Shown piece after piece: positions 51,451-60,273 of a DNA stretch of 64,000 nt. This DNA comes from Tundrisphaera sp051175315 (GTDB lineage Bacteria; Planctomycetota; Planctomycetia; Isosphaerales; Isosphaeraceae). Below the pieces are notes generated by a model, which saw only the letters and a program-made list of their open reading frames with translations, made no database searches and had not been told where the DNA came from. The stretch covers positions 6,634,001 through 6,698,000 of the forward strand of contig NZ_CP195100.1 of assembly GCF_051175315.1 (NCBI RefSeq). Direction: 5' to 3'. Positions within the stretch are counted from its first letter, which is position 1, and every line of letters begins with the position of its first letter. Both the position numbers and the translations under genes were made by a program.

Positions 51451-52818
51451 TCAGGCCAGCTCGGCCAGCAGGTGGGCCGACGCCTTGATCCCGCGATGGA
51501 AATCGGCCAGCGAGAACTTCTCGTCCGGGCCGTGGAGGTTGTCGTCGTTCTGGCCCCAGCCGAGCAGGAGCGTATCGACCTTGAGGTGTTCCTTGAACAG
51601 CCCGACCACGGGGATCGAGCCCCCCTCGCGCATGAAGACCGGGGCCGTGCCGAACCCCTTCTCGATGGCGCGGGCGGCGGCCCGGACGCCGGGGCTATCC
51701 ACGCCGACCAGCACGGCCGGGGCGCCGTGGTGCTCGATGATCTCGACCGTGACGCCGGGGGGCGTGACCTTCGCGACGTGGGCCCGGAACTGCGCCGCGA
51801 CCTGCTTCGGGTCCTGGTCGGGGACGAGGCGGAAGCTCAGCTTGGCGCCGGCGGTCCGGGGCAGGACGGTCTTGGGGCCCGGGCCCTGGTAGCCGCCGAA
51901 CAGGCCGTGGACATCGCAGGTCGGCCGCGCCCAGCGCCTTTCCAGGGTCGTATACCCGGCCTCGCCGAACAGGGTCGGGACGCCCAGTTGCTGGCGGAAC
52001 TCCTCCTCGGAGAACGGCAGCTTGGCGAAGTCGGCCCGCTCCCAGTCTTCCAGGGGGCGGACCGGGTCGTAGAACCCCTCGATCAGGATCCGGCCGTCGG
52101 GCCCCTTCAGGCTGGCCAGGATCTCGGCCAGGGCATTGAGCGGGTTGGTCACGGTGCCGCCGAACATCCCGGAGTGGAGGTCGGCCCTGGCCCCGTTGAC
52201 GGTCAGCTCGAAGTAGGCCATCCCCTTCAGGCCATAGGTGATGGCCGGGATGCCGGGGGCGAACTGGCTGGTGTCCGAGATCACGGCGTAGTCGCAGGCG
52301 AGCTTGGCGTGCTCGGCGGCGACGAAGGCTTCGAGGTTGGCGCCGCCGACCTCCTCCTCCCCCTCGATCAGGAACTTGACGTTCACCGGAAGGCCGCCCA
52401 TCGACTTGAACCAGGCCTCGGCCGCCTTGACGTGGGTGAACATCTGCCCCTTGTCGTCGGTCGCCCCCCGGGCGTAGACGTTGCCGTCGCGGACGGTGGG
52501 CTCGAACGGGGCGGAGGACCAGGGCTCCAGCGGCTCGGGCGGCTGGACATCGTAGTGGCCGTAGATCAACACGGTCGGCCGGTCGTCCAGCTTCGGCCCC
52601 TCGGCATAGACCAGGGGATGCCCCCTGGTCTCGATCAGTTCCACGATCGGGAACCCGATCTTGAGGAAGTCGTCCCGGAGGAACTCGGCGGCGCGTCGGG
52701 TGTCGGCATCGTGGGCCGGCTGGGCGCTCACGCTGGGGATGCGGAGCAGGGCGAAAAGCTGTTCCTCGAATTCCCGGCGGTGGGCCTCGAGATACGCATC
52801 CACACGGTCGATCGACAT
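51451..52818 (-). CDS. M20 family dipeptidase/metallopeptidase
   Basis: A 455-residue M20 metallopeptidase. Zinc ligands are visible: H in YGHYDVQPPEPLEPW, D in GATDDKGQMFTHV (bridging Asp), E in LIEGEEEVGGANLEAF (catalytic and bridging Glu) and a late His near residues 415-430 (VGLFKEHLKVDTLLLGW region). The dimerisation lid domain lies between (about 185-290). The wording fits cytosolic nonspecific dipeptidases acting on L-dipeptides. GGGGAG precedes the ATG. Confidence 0.92.
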   Translation of the reverse strand: MSIDRVDAYLEAHRREFEEQLFALLRIPSVSAQPAHDADTRRAAEFLRDDFLKIGFPIVELIETRGHPLVYAEGPKLDDRPTVLIYGHYDVQPPEPLEPWSSAPFEPTVRDGNVYARGATDDKGQMFTHVKAAEAWFKSMGGLPVNVKFLIEGEEEVGGANLEAFVAAEHAKLACDYAVISDTSQFAPGIPAITYGLKGMAYFELTVNGARADLHSGMFGGTVTNPLNALAEILASLKGPDGRILIEGFYDPVRPLEDWERADFAKLPFSEEEFRQQLGVPTLFGEAGYTTLERRWARPTCDVHGLFGGYQGPGPKTVLPRTAGAKLSFRLVPDQDPKQVAAQFRAHVAKVTPPGVTVEIIEHHGAPAVLVGVDSPGVRAAARAIEKGFGTAPVFMREGGSIPVVGLFKEHLKVDTLLLGWGQNDDNLHGPDEKFSLADFHRGIKASAHLLAELA

Positions 52819-53482
52819 GGCCGACGGCTCCCCTATCCCGATCCGCGGTCGTCGGCGCCTCCGGGGGCGACGCCACGAGGAGGGGACAGTATAGCAGGAC
52901 CGGGGACGCCGCGGCGACGGTCGCCCCTCATTTAGACGCCCCCGCGAAGACTGGGGCGCGGCCGAGAGGGCGGCGACTTACAATCCGAGGCCCGGGATTG
53001 AAGAGAACGCCCCAGACCGAGACGACCGGAGAGGTCAATCCGGAATTTTCTCAAGTTGTTGCGGGCCAATGCCGGGGGCTGGTTCTTCCCGATCATTCGG
53101 CGCAACGGCACCCGGTTTGCCTTAAGTTCCCGCCGTGAGCCTAGCCAACCGGGCCTCCTCGATAGGTCAACGGATGATTCGTACCGCGAGGAGCTGGAAT
53201 CGGTTTTCTGCCGGAGTTCGCTCCAGTTTGATTTTGCACCCCAGACCTTTTTCGGCGCCAAACGTGGTATATATACGAGGAACGGCATAGTAGCGGTGCC
53301 AATGGAAAGGCAACCGTCCCCGGGGTGGGTCTCGATCCCCTTGGGCGCGGTGCCGGACGAACCCTGGGATGGTTCGTTCCGGGGCGGAAGGCCCCGGAAT
53401 CGTCCGGCGCGGTGGCCGAGGGCGAACGACCTATTCGATATTGTTTGTACTGTGAGTCGCGGACAGGAGGGGTGCCTTTCCG
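52819..53482. other. 660-bp region holding divergent promoters and a structured leader
   Basis: Separates the leftward dipeptidase from the rightward 227-aa gene. On the minus strand TATACT (52893-52888) may be a -10 for the dipeptidase. On the plus strand an A+T-rich element around 53248-53273 (TTTTTC, 16 bp, TATATA) is a weak promoter candidate for the downstream gene, whose leader carries the pairing elements at 53350-53410. Frames open here are not credible genes. Confidence 0.5.
53350..53410 (+). promoter_or_regulatory. Structured leader with alternative pairing (possible riboregulator)
   Basis: Outer stem GCCGGACGA (53352-53360) pairs with TCGTCCGGC (53400-53408) and abuts an inner stem TTCCGGGGC (53377-53385) with GCCCCGGAA (53391-53399). 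A competing hairpin ACGAACC (53357-53363) with GGTTCGT (53371-53377) uses part of the outer stem, so the two cannot coexist. It lies 73 nt before ATG 53483. Confidence 0.5.
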
Positions 53483-54166
53483 ATGAGCTTCATCCAAAAA
53501 TTCCTCGAGCGCGTGCTGCGTCCCAACATGGACCGCATGCCCCGGACCAGCTTCGACGACCTGAACCAGGACCAGTTGGATGCCCACCTGCGCGTCGGCC
53601 GCTACGGGAACTTCACGCTGACCGACGCGATCCGGCCCTCCTATGGGCTGGAGGTCGTGCCCCGGGAAGGCTACCGCCGCGACGTCTACCGCGACCCGGA
53701 GACCGGCAACACCATGCCCGTCCTGGCCGCCTCGGTCTCCTCGGAGCGCCTCTTCGAGGTGCTCATGGACCTGCTCACCCCCCTGGGTGAGGAAGTCGAC
53801 GTGGTCATGGAGTCGAGCCACGAGAGCGAACCGGGCGCCCACTCCGACCTGTATCGCGAGCACATGGACACGGTGATCCTCAAGAGCACCCTCTACGACT
53901 ACGAGACCCTGCTGCTCAACGACGGCTGCACCGGGCTGGCCGCGCTGAACCCCAACGGGCCGATGGAAGTGCAGTTCGACGAGCACAAGCTCCTGTTCGT
54001 CTACGCCCACGACCTCGACCCGTTCGAGCAGGTGCTGATCGACGCCGGCCTCCGCCGCGACGACACGATCAAGTTCATCTCCGAGGCCGAGCACCTCCAC
54101 TCGACCGACGACGCCTACCGCGACCAGTTCGAGGAACTCCGCTACCGGCTCGGCATCGACGTCTGA
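53483..54166 (+). CDS. Conserved hypothetical protein (227 aa)
   Basis: A 227-residue soluble acidic protein, no domain recognised. Two-part look: RRDVYRDPETGNTMPVLAASV in the first half, FEVLMDLLTPLGEEVDVVMESS in the middle (helix-strand-helix), then HKLLFVYAHDLDPFEQVLIDAG with alternating hydrophobic residues, suggesting an alpha/beta fold. AGGAGG lies about 10 bp before the ATG. It has a long leader and a strong terminator after it, so it is an independent transcription unit. I have seen no clear homologue. Confidence 0.75.
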   Translation: MSFIQKFLERVLRPNMDRMPRTSFDDLNQDQLDAHLRVGRYGNFTLTDAIRPSYGLEVVPREGYRRDVYRDPETGNTMPVLAASVSSERLFEVLMDLLTPLGEEVDVVMESSHESEPGAHSDLYREHMDTVILKSTLYDYETLLLNDGCTGLAALNPNGPMEVQFDEHKLLFVYAHDLDPFEQVLIDAGLRRDDTIKFISEAEHLHSTDDAYRDQFEELRYRLGIDV

Positions 54167-54195
54167 CACCCCGAAGCACCCCTGATGCGCACCCC

Positions 54196-54234
54196 GCGGG
54201 GCAGGTCGCCGGTTCGCCGGTCGGCCTGCCCCGC
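54196..54234 (+). terminator. Strong hairpin with UUCG tetraloop
   Basis: Perfect 10-bp stem GCGGGGCAGG with CCTGCCCCGC, topped by CCGG-TTCG-CCGG (UUCG tetraloop in RNA), 30 bp after the stop of the 227-aa gene. A short T-run (TTTCG) follows 6 bp later. Confidence 0.7.
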
Positions 54235-54415
54235 CGATCGTTTCGAAGGCCGCGCCGGCGGCCGTCGGGCCGGCGCCGCCGACATCAGGGAAGGCCGATG
54301 GCCCGGGCTGGCGAGGCGGGGGCGGCTCCGCGCAAGCAGTCGCCCGCGATCCTCCGGGGCTTCGGTCCGGGGGGCCGCGGGCGATGCGGTGGGGATGGCT
54401 TCGATCGGGCGTCGA

Positions 54416-55483
54416 TCAATAGGCGTCGGCGGAGATCACCTCGCCGCCGGCCGGGGTCACGAGCCCGCGGATGACGAGGATGGCGGTCGTTTCCTTGAAG
54501 AACTTGACCGACCCGTCGCCCATCAGGATGTTGGCCCCGCCGGGGTGGAACGAGAAGATCTCGTCGTTGTTGCCGGCGTTGTTGTTGCGGGTCGGCGAGG
54601 CGAGCGGCGGATACTGGCCTTCCTCGCGGGCCGGGCGGAACTTGTTGTTGATGGCCCCCGAGACGCCGAAGGCACCGTCCGGCTCGGCCCAGGTCCAGAA
54701 CCGCCGGGGCAGGGACTTGTCGAACTGCTGATCGAGGGGGAAGGTCGAATTCGCCGCCGTCTTGTCATTGGCGATGAACCGGGCGTCGCGGCCGGCATCC
54801 TCGGCGATCATGAAGGTGTTGCTCAGGCCGTCGATGACCTCGGCGATCGCCGTCTTGCCGGCCTTGAGCATGCCGTTATCGCGGTGGTTGTTGTTGCGAT
54901 AGGGGGTGATCGCCGTGAAGCCGAGCTGGCCCGTCGCGCCCGACCGGTCGAGGTCGGTGTAGCACGGGGCGCCGTAATCCTGGTAGGCGTAGCCGACCCC
55001 GCGAACGTTGTCGATGGGGCACGCTGCGTCCTTCTGGGCCCGGCCGCCGCTCGGGTTCCGGGTCGAGGACGGGCAGAGATAGGAATTGATGACCGTGGTG
55101 CATCCGGTCCAGTTGGCCCCCGACTGATGCGTCCAGGGGAGGCTGAAATTCAGGGCGTTGTAGGCGTTCGTCTGCTCCATGTTCTGGAGGACGCGGGCCA
55201 GGCAGCCCCACTCCCCGTCGGGGAAGATGGTCGAAGCCGGGGCGGTCGAGAAATTCGTCCCCTGACCGGCCGGCGGGAAGCAGCCGTTGGCGCTCTCGTA
55301 GTTGTGCATGGCCAGGCCGAGTTGCTTCAGGTTGTTGGTGCACTGGGCCCGGCGGGCGGCCTCGCGCGCCGCCTGGACGGCGGGCAGCAAGAGCGCGATC
55401 AGCACGGCGATGATGGCGATCACCACCAGGAGCTCGATCAGGGTAAATCCGAGGCGGGCTCGCGACCGGACGTTCGTCGACAT
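54416..55483 (-). CDS. DUF1559 pilin-like protein
   Basis: A 355-residue DUF1559 protein. The N-terminus has the prepilin methylation motif: positively charged leader, then GFTLIELLVVIAIIAVLIALLLPAVQAAREAARRAQCTNN (seen as GFTLIELLVVIAIIAVLIA and PAVQAAREAARRAQCTNNL) where cleavage follows the Gly. Conserved LKQLGLAMHNYES comes next; the C-terminal block has HPGGANILMGDGSVKFF and VTPAGGE. It follows the lipoprotein gene by 97 bp (leftward). Role is unknown; the family is massively expanded in planctomycetes. Confidence 0.93.
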   Translation of the reverse strand: MSTNVRSRARLGFTLIELLVVIAIIAVLIALLLPAVQAAREAARRAQCTNNLKQLGLAMHNYESANGCFPPAGQGTNFSTAPASTIFPDGEWGCLARVLQNMEQTNAYNALNFSLPWTHQSGANWTGCTTVINSYLCPSSTRNPSGGRAQKDAACPIDNVRGVGYAYQDYGAPCYTDLDRSGATGQLGFTAITPYRNNNHRDNGMLKAGKTAIAEVIDGLSNTFMIAEDAGRDARFIANDKTAANSTFPLDQQFDKSLPRRFWTWAEPDGAFGVSGAINNKFRPAREEGQYPPLASPTRNNNAGNNDEIFSFHPGGANILMGDGSVKFFKETTAILVIRGLVTPAGGEVISADAY

Positions 55484-55580
55484 TGTGGCTCTCTTAAGTG
55501 AAGTGGGCCGGGCCGGTTTCTGGGGTGGTCCCGGTGAGGAAACGGCGTCAGGCATGGCCTGGGGGCTGGGGCGGGCCAGG

Positions 55581-55964
55581 TCATGGGAGCTTGATTTCGA
55601 GATCTTGGCCGGCGCGGACTTCGGTCGTCAGCTCCGCGCCTTTCTTGAGCTTGGCGTCCGAGTTCTCGATCTTGACGCGATACTTGCCCGGGGTGGCCCC
55701 GTCCTTGGGCGAGAAGCTCGTGAGTTCGAAGGACCCATCCGGCCCGATCTCGCTGGTGGCCTGATTGATGCTGCCGCCATCCGGGAGCGGTTCGAGGGTG
55801 ATGATCCCCTTGGTCACCGGCGATCCGTCGGCCCGGAGCAGGCGGCCTTTGGCGGAGACCGTCGCCGGCCGGCCGCCTCGCAGATCGCCGGGGCCGTGAT
55901 CGCAGCCGATCAAGCCCGACACCACCACCCCGGCCAGCGCGGCCCTGAGTCCGATCGAAAACAT
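55581..55964 (-). CDS. Secreted lipoprotein with transthyretin/CNA-B-like fold
   Basis: A 127-residue lipoprotein. Residues 1-20 form a signal sequence ending in a lipobox, VSGLIGC, so Cys 21 or so is lipidated. The mature part is a beta-sandwich of the carboxypeptidase regulatory/CNA-B type: TVSAKGRLLRADGSPVTKGIITLEP (seen as LLRADGSPVTKGIITLEP), GSFELTSFSPKDGATPGKYRVKI (seen as TPGKYRVKIEN). The gene pairs with the DUF1559 gene, an arrangement seen often in planctomycetes. ATG 55964 is chosen; the TTG at 55976 is possible. Confidence 0.8.
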   Translation of the reverse strand: MFSIGLRAALAGVVVSGLIGCDHGPGDLRGGRPATVSAKGRLLRADGSPVTKGIITLEPLPDGGSINQATSEIGPDGSFELTSFSPKDGATPGKYRVKIENSDAKLKKGAELTTEVRAGQDLEIKLP

Positions 55965-56230
55965 CCGATGCCCCAATTCCTGGAGAGGTCACGACGGCCG
56001 GCGTGCATCCGGTCCGAATCGGGGGCATCCTATCGCTCGCCCCTTCAGGTTTGACGAGGGAATCATAAATGTCGGATGAAGAGACTCTGTGGCGGACGCC
56101 CGTGGCGATGGGGCCGGCGGCCGGGCGAGATGAAACCCGACGCGGATCGCCAGGGTAGCGGTAGTCGGCGGCCCGCCCGGACGGCGGATGTTCCTCACGC
56201 CGCAAGATCGGACGCCTGGAGTCCCCTCGG

Positions 56231-57373
56231 ATGAAGCGGAACCCACCCTCCTCGCAGGCCGGCCCGTGGCTGGTCGCACTCGGCCTCCTGTTGCCGGCGG
56301 TCGCCCCGCCGGGGCCTGCCGCCGGCCAGGACACCCCGGCCCCGGCCCCATCCCAGCCCCGACTGCCCCTCTCGGCCCGGCGCGGGGTGAATCCGCCCCC
56401 GGTCGAGCCGAAGCCGGCCGCCGGCCCGGCGACCGAGGCGAAGCCCGCAACGGATCCGGCGAAGCCCGACGCCGACAAGGAAGGCTTCCTGGGGGATACC
56501 AAGAAGTTCACCCGGCTCGGCGGCTGGGGGAGCATGGGCGGGGCGATGGGCCAGTTCGGCGTCGCCAAGTCGTTGCTGGTGATGATGCCGCCGGTCCAGG
56601 ACGAGTTGAAGCTGACCGACGACCAGAAGCGGAAGCTACGCGAGGTCCAGGACGAGACGCGGAAGCGGGGCGAGGCGCTGGGCAAGTCGATGCGCGAGAA
56701 GGGGAGCGACCCGCTCGGCGGGGGCGAAGACACCTCGATCATGGCCCGGGTCGGCCAGTTCACCGGGATGATGAGCCGGGTCAGCGAACTGATGCGCGAG
56801 AACGAGGAGGCCTTCTCCGAGGTCCTCACCGCCAAGCAGAAGAAGCGCCTCGGCCAGATCGCCCTCCAGATGGAAGGCATCACGGCGCTGACCCGCCCCG
56901 AGATCGCCGAGGCCCTGGGCCTCTACCCGATCGAGCAGGAGAACATCCAGCAGATCGTCGCCCAGGCCCGGATGATGCAGATGACCTCGATGGTCGGTAC
57001 CATGATGACCATGAGGCCCGATCGCACGGCCCGACGCGGGACGGATCGGCCCGCCTCCGGGGAGGCCACGCCGACCAGCAAGGACGCGACCGCCAAGGAC
57101 GCGGCCCCGAAAGAGGCCGCCGATCCCAGGGCCCGCGCCGAGCGCGAGAAGGCCGTCCGCGAGAAGTTCACCGCATTGCGGGACAACAACGACCAGATCC
57201 AGGACCGGGCCGTCCGCGAGATCTCCCGCTACCTGAACAAGGCCCAGCGTGCCAAGTTCCTGAACATGCTCGGGCCCCCCTTCGACCCCGCCCAGCTCAA
57301 CACCCTGGGCCGGCCGCCCGGGCGCCCCGAGCCGAAGCCGGGCGAGGCCCGGCCCAAGGCCGAGGCCCGTTGA
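56231..57373 (+). CDS. Secreted LTxxQ-like helical protein
   Basis: A 380-residue exported protein: signal peptide about residues 1-33, a Pro/Ala-rich linker, then a helical domain with LKLTDDQKRKLREVQDETRK, LTAKQKKRLGQIALQME and LNKAQRAKFLNMLGPPF. The LTDDQKRKL, LTAKQKKRL and LNKAQRAKF motifs are LTxxQ repeats as in Spy-like chaperones or metal-responsive sensors. Two low-complexity linkers suggest surface exposure. The 126-aa gene 57389 begins 15 bp later. Confidence 0.8.
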   Translation: MKRNPPSSQAGPWLVALGLLLPAVAPPGPAAGQDTPAPAPSQPRLPLSARRGVNPPPVEPKPAAGPATEAKPATDPAKPDADKEGFLGDTKKFTRLGGWGSMGGAMGQFGVAKSLLVMMPPVQDELKLTDDQKRKLREVQDETRKRGEALGKSMREKGSDPLGGGEDTSIMARVGQFTGMMSRVSELMRENEEAFSEVLTAKQKKRLGQIALQMEGITALTRPEIAEALGLYPIEQENIQQIVAQARMMQMTSMVGTMMTMRPDRTARRGTDRPASGEATPTSKDATAKDAAPKEAADPRARAEREKAVREKFTALRDNNDQIQDRAVREISRYLNKAQRAKFLNMLGPPFDPAQLNTLGRPPGRPEPKPGEARPKAEAR

Positions 57374-57388
57374 CCCCGAGGGACCAGG

Positions 57389-57769
57389 ATGCCGACCGGA
57401 CAGCGCGACTACAGCACGGCCCGGCTCACCCGGCACGCCCTGGAGCGGTTCGTCGAGCGATTCGGGGGCGAGCCCGACCAGGCCGACCCGTCGCTCCGGG
57501 CCGCGTTGACGCGGACACGTCGGCTCGGGCGGAACCCGGAGAACGACGCGGTGGCCGTCCTGGCCCTGCATCGGGGCCGGGTCCTGGTCGCGATCCTGAA
57601 CGGGACGACCTGCCTGACCGTGCTGACCTGGCCGCAGTTCGAGCCCCGCCTGATCGAGTTCGGACGCACCCACATGCCCCGCAAGCGCGGGCGGATGCTC
57701 CGGCGCCTGGCCGAGCCGGGCGCGGAGCCGGCCCCGGACCCGGAGTGGTCCCCGGGCCCGGAGGGATGA
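57389..57769 (+). CDS. Small hypothetical protein (126 aa)
   Basis: A 126-residue protein with a helix-rich N-terminal part (TARLTRHALERFVERFGGE), two strands (VAVLALHRGRVLVAILNGTTC, seen as VLVAILNGTTCLTVL), a helix with MPRKRGRMLRRL and a Pro/Glu-rich C-terminal tail. HALERFVERF resembles the small RelE/BrnT-type or phage-like regulators, but no firm family match. GAGG precedes the ATG. Likely cotranscribed with the secreted protein, possibly a coincidence. Confidence 0.6.
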   Translation: MPTGQRDYSTARLTRHALERFVERFGGEPDQADPSLRAALTRTRRLGRNPENDAVAVLALHRGRVLVAILNGTTCLTVLTWPQFEPRLIEFGRTHMPRKRGRMLRRLAEPGAEPAPDPEWSPGPEG

Positions 57770-57779
57770 CGCCCGCGCG

Positions 57780-59759
57780 TCAGGCGTGGATCAGGAGGCC
57801 GATTCGCTCGGGGAGCTGTTCCGCGACGGCCTGGATCACGTCCCCCTTCATCGCCTTCCAGAGCGAACCGCGGCGGGTCGTGCCCAGCAGGAGCAGGTCG
57901 GCCCCGTGGGTCACGGCCATGTCGAGGATCGCCTCGGGGATGTCGCGGGCCACGCCGTAGAGGAGCCGGAGCGGGACCCCGGCGGCGGTGGCCTGGGCCC
58001 GGAGCCGGTCGAACAGGTCGAGCGCGTCCTCGTCCTCGGACAGCGTCGGCGGGGCGGTCGGGCCCATCGGGGTCACGGCGATGTGGCGGATGAAGAGGAT
58101 GTCCAGCTCCGCCTGGCGGTTCTTGGCCTCCTTCATGGCGAAGTCGATCAGCTTCGGGTTGCCCGTCGTCGGCACCATGATCCGTTCCTTGGGGGCGTAC
58201 TCCCCCTTGAGGACCATCTTCGGCTTGAGCGGGGCGGCCTCCGCCGCGGCCGGGGCGTGTGCGGCCGGCTCGAACAGGGCGGCGCGATACTTCTGGGTCT
58301 CGTAGCTAGCGTAGCCGATGATCAGGGCGATCGCCGACGACGGGATGAACGCCTTCCAGTCATCCCCCATGATCAGGGCGATCGCCAGTTCGGCGGCGAC
58401 CGCCAGCCCGGCCAGGCTCGTGTAGGCGACCCGGGTGTTGCGGGAGATCGGCACCGCCTTGTTGGAGACGATCGTCACCAGGCGGCCGGCCAGCCCCGAG
58501 ACCAGCACGATCAGGGCGAAGCTCCGCGCGGCGGGCTTCTCGATGCAGATCGTGAAGCCGATGGCGAGCATGATCATCGTCAGGACGAGCATGAAGCCGC
58601 GCTCGCCCAGCTTCAGCGCCAGCTCGCGGTTGGTCGAGGTGGTGGCCAGGGTGATCGAGATCGCCCCGACCACGCCGATCGCATACAGGCCGGCCAGCTT
58701 CTCGACGTTGGGGAACAGCAGGACGATCGCCGCCGGGATGATGGCCGCGACGATCAGGGGGATCTTGGGCATCCCGAAGCGGTTGAGCCGGGCCAGGGAC
58801 TGGGGCAGCTCCTTGTCGCGCGAGAGCATGAACTGGGTCGAGACCAGCGCCCCGATCGCGGTGTTCACGGCCGACAGCAGGAGCGCCGCGAACACCACCG
58901 AGGAGACCGCCGCGAAGCCCGGCGATACGTAGTGGGCGGCGATCACCTTGAGCATGTCCCCGGTGTGCGCCGTGGGCTTGCTGTGGTCGCCGCCGACGAA
59001 CAGGTCGGCATCGGGCAGCGAGGTCATCGCCAGGGCGAGGATCAGGTTCATCACCACGATCTCGATCAGCACCGGGACGATCGCCTTCCGCGCGGTCTTC
59101 TCCACCGGCTGGACCATGATCCCGGTCATGTTGGCGATCGCCTCCACGCCCGAGAGGGCCAGGACGATCTCGGTGAAGCCGATCCACGACTGCCGGGCCC
59201 CGTGCGCCAGGGGCGACTCGACCATCGAGAAGGCATGGCCCAGGTGCGGGATGCAGGCCACGCCGATCACCAGGGTCAGCACCACGGTGGCCAGCGCCAC
59301 CAGCATGGCGATCGACCCCGTCTTGGTCGGCCCGAAGTAGTTGAGCCAGCCGATCAGCAGGATCGTCACCGCCGCCGCCAGCGCATCCACCGGCAGCCCG
59401 AACAGCGAGTACCCCGTCAGCCCCAGATAGTGGAACGCGTCCAGGCAGGAGAGCGACGCCGTTACGACGTAGTCGGCGCAGAGCAGCAGCCCGCCGATCA
59501 CGGCGAGCAGCTGCGATCGGCGTTGCGCCGAGGAGTAGACGCCCCCGCCGTCGGGGAACAACCGACAGATGATCTCGTAGCTCCAGCCCACCCCGATCAT
59601 GAGCAGGCACATCGCCGCGACGTACCAGAACGAGGCCCGGGCGGTGAAGGCGAAGGCCAGGCCCAGGACATACAGGCGGCTGGTCCCCCAGTCTCCGAAC
59701 AGCATCGGCCCGGCGTGATACCAGCGCAGCTCGCGCGGACGTTCCCCGGTGGTCAGCAT
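57780..59759 (-). CDS. APC-superfamily permease with C-terminal USP domain (KimA-like)
   Basis: A 659-residue protein: 12-13 membrane helices (residues about 20-500), then a universal stress protein domain (about 510-659; ERIMVPTTGNPKLIDFA, GADLLLLGTTRRGSLW). Segments such as RLFPDGGGVYSSAQRRSQLLA and GLLLCADYVVTASLSCLDAF (first: FPDGGGVYSS; second: LLLCADYVVTASLS) parallel those of KimA, the potassium importer of Bacillus, and other amino-acid permeases. Substrate could be K+ or an amino acid. ATG 59759 is preferred over ATG 59777. Confidence 0.85.
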   Translation of the reverse strand: MLTTGERPRELRWYHAGPMLFGDWGTSRLYVLGLAFAFTARASFWYVAAMCLLMIGVGWSYEIICRLFPDGGGVYSSAQRRSQLLAVIGGLLLCADYVVTASLSCLDAFHYLGLTGYSLFGLPVDALAAAVTILLIGWLNYFGPTKTGSIAMLVALATVVLTLVIGVACIPHLGHAFSMVESPLAHGARQSWIGFTEIVLALSGVEAIANMTGIMVQPVEKTARKAIVPVLIEIVVMNLILALAMTSLPDADLFVGGDHSKPTAHTGDMLKVIAAHYVSPGFAAVSSVVFAALLLSAVNTAIGALVSTQFMLSRDKELPQSLARLNRFGMPKIPLIVAAIIPAAIVLLFPNVEKLAGLYAIGVVGAISITLATTSTNRELALKLGERGFMLVLTMIMLAIGFTICIEKPAARSFALIVLVSGLAGRLVTIVSNKAVPISRNTRVAYTSLAGLAVAAELAIALIMGDDWKAFIPSSAIALIIGYASYETQKYRAALFEPAAHAPAAAEAAPLKPKMVLKGEYAPKERIMVPTTGNPKLIDFAMKEAKNRQAELDILFIRHIAVTPMGPTAPPTLSEDEDALDLFDRLRAQATAAGVPLRLLYGVARDIPEAILDMAVTHGADLLLLGTTRRGSLWKAMKGDVIQAVAEQLPERIGLLIHA

Positions 59760-60273
59760 GGTCGACCGTCTTTCCATCCGATTTTGGATGCATGCGGCCG
59801 TTGGCCGGGGGGCCGGTCAAACGCGACCGGCGACTGCCGGCCCGCGGTTCGCGGCGGGCCGACGACGTACCCCTCGGACGCCTGCGAGGTTAGCTGACGG
59901 GCTCGGGACCGAAGGTGCCCCGTCGCGTATTCCGCGATTCGCCCCGGACCCCCGGGCCGTGGCCCGGAGGTCGATTGGTTCCCCCGCTCCCTCGCCCATC
60001 GAGGGATTCGGCGATGATCTGGCGCGGTCGCATGCGGCGTGGATTGGAACGTATCTTCCCGGATCCCGTCAAGGGCCCGCCGTCGGGGCGGCGGGCCGCC
60101 CCTCGGGGGTGGGGGAAATCCCGCGCGATCCGTGCCGATGGCCCGAGAAGTGCAAAGCCTGTCTGGATGAGTTGCGCCGCCTCCAGTCATCCAGGATTCT
60201 AGACACCTTCATCCTCCGATCCCGGAATCCACAAGGCCGGGATCCCCCCCAAACCCGCTGGCGAGGTGGCCTC
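59760..60273. other. Divergent region with hairpins
   Basis: About 510 bp between the permease and enolase-like genes. Two perfect GC-rich hairpins: CGGCCCGC with GCGGGCCG (59838-59861, in the permease leader) and GGCCCGCCG with CGGCGGGCC (60074-60097, in the enolase leader). A weak promoter (TTGCGC, 17 bp, GATTCT, 60171-60199) precedes the enolase-like gene. No coding sequence is convincing. Confidence 0.4.

Noticed and set aside
53056..53482. Open frame covering the leader of the 227-aa gene
   Set aside because: The product is of mixed, non-conserved composition, it continues in a different frame through the start of the real gene, and the stretch carries strong RNA pairing.
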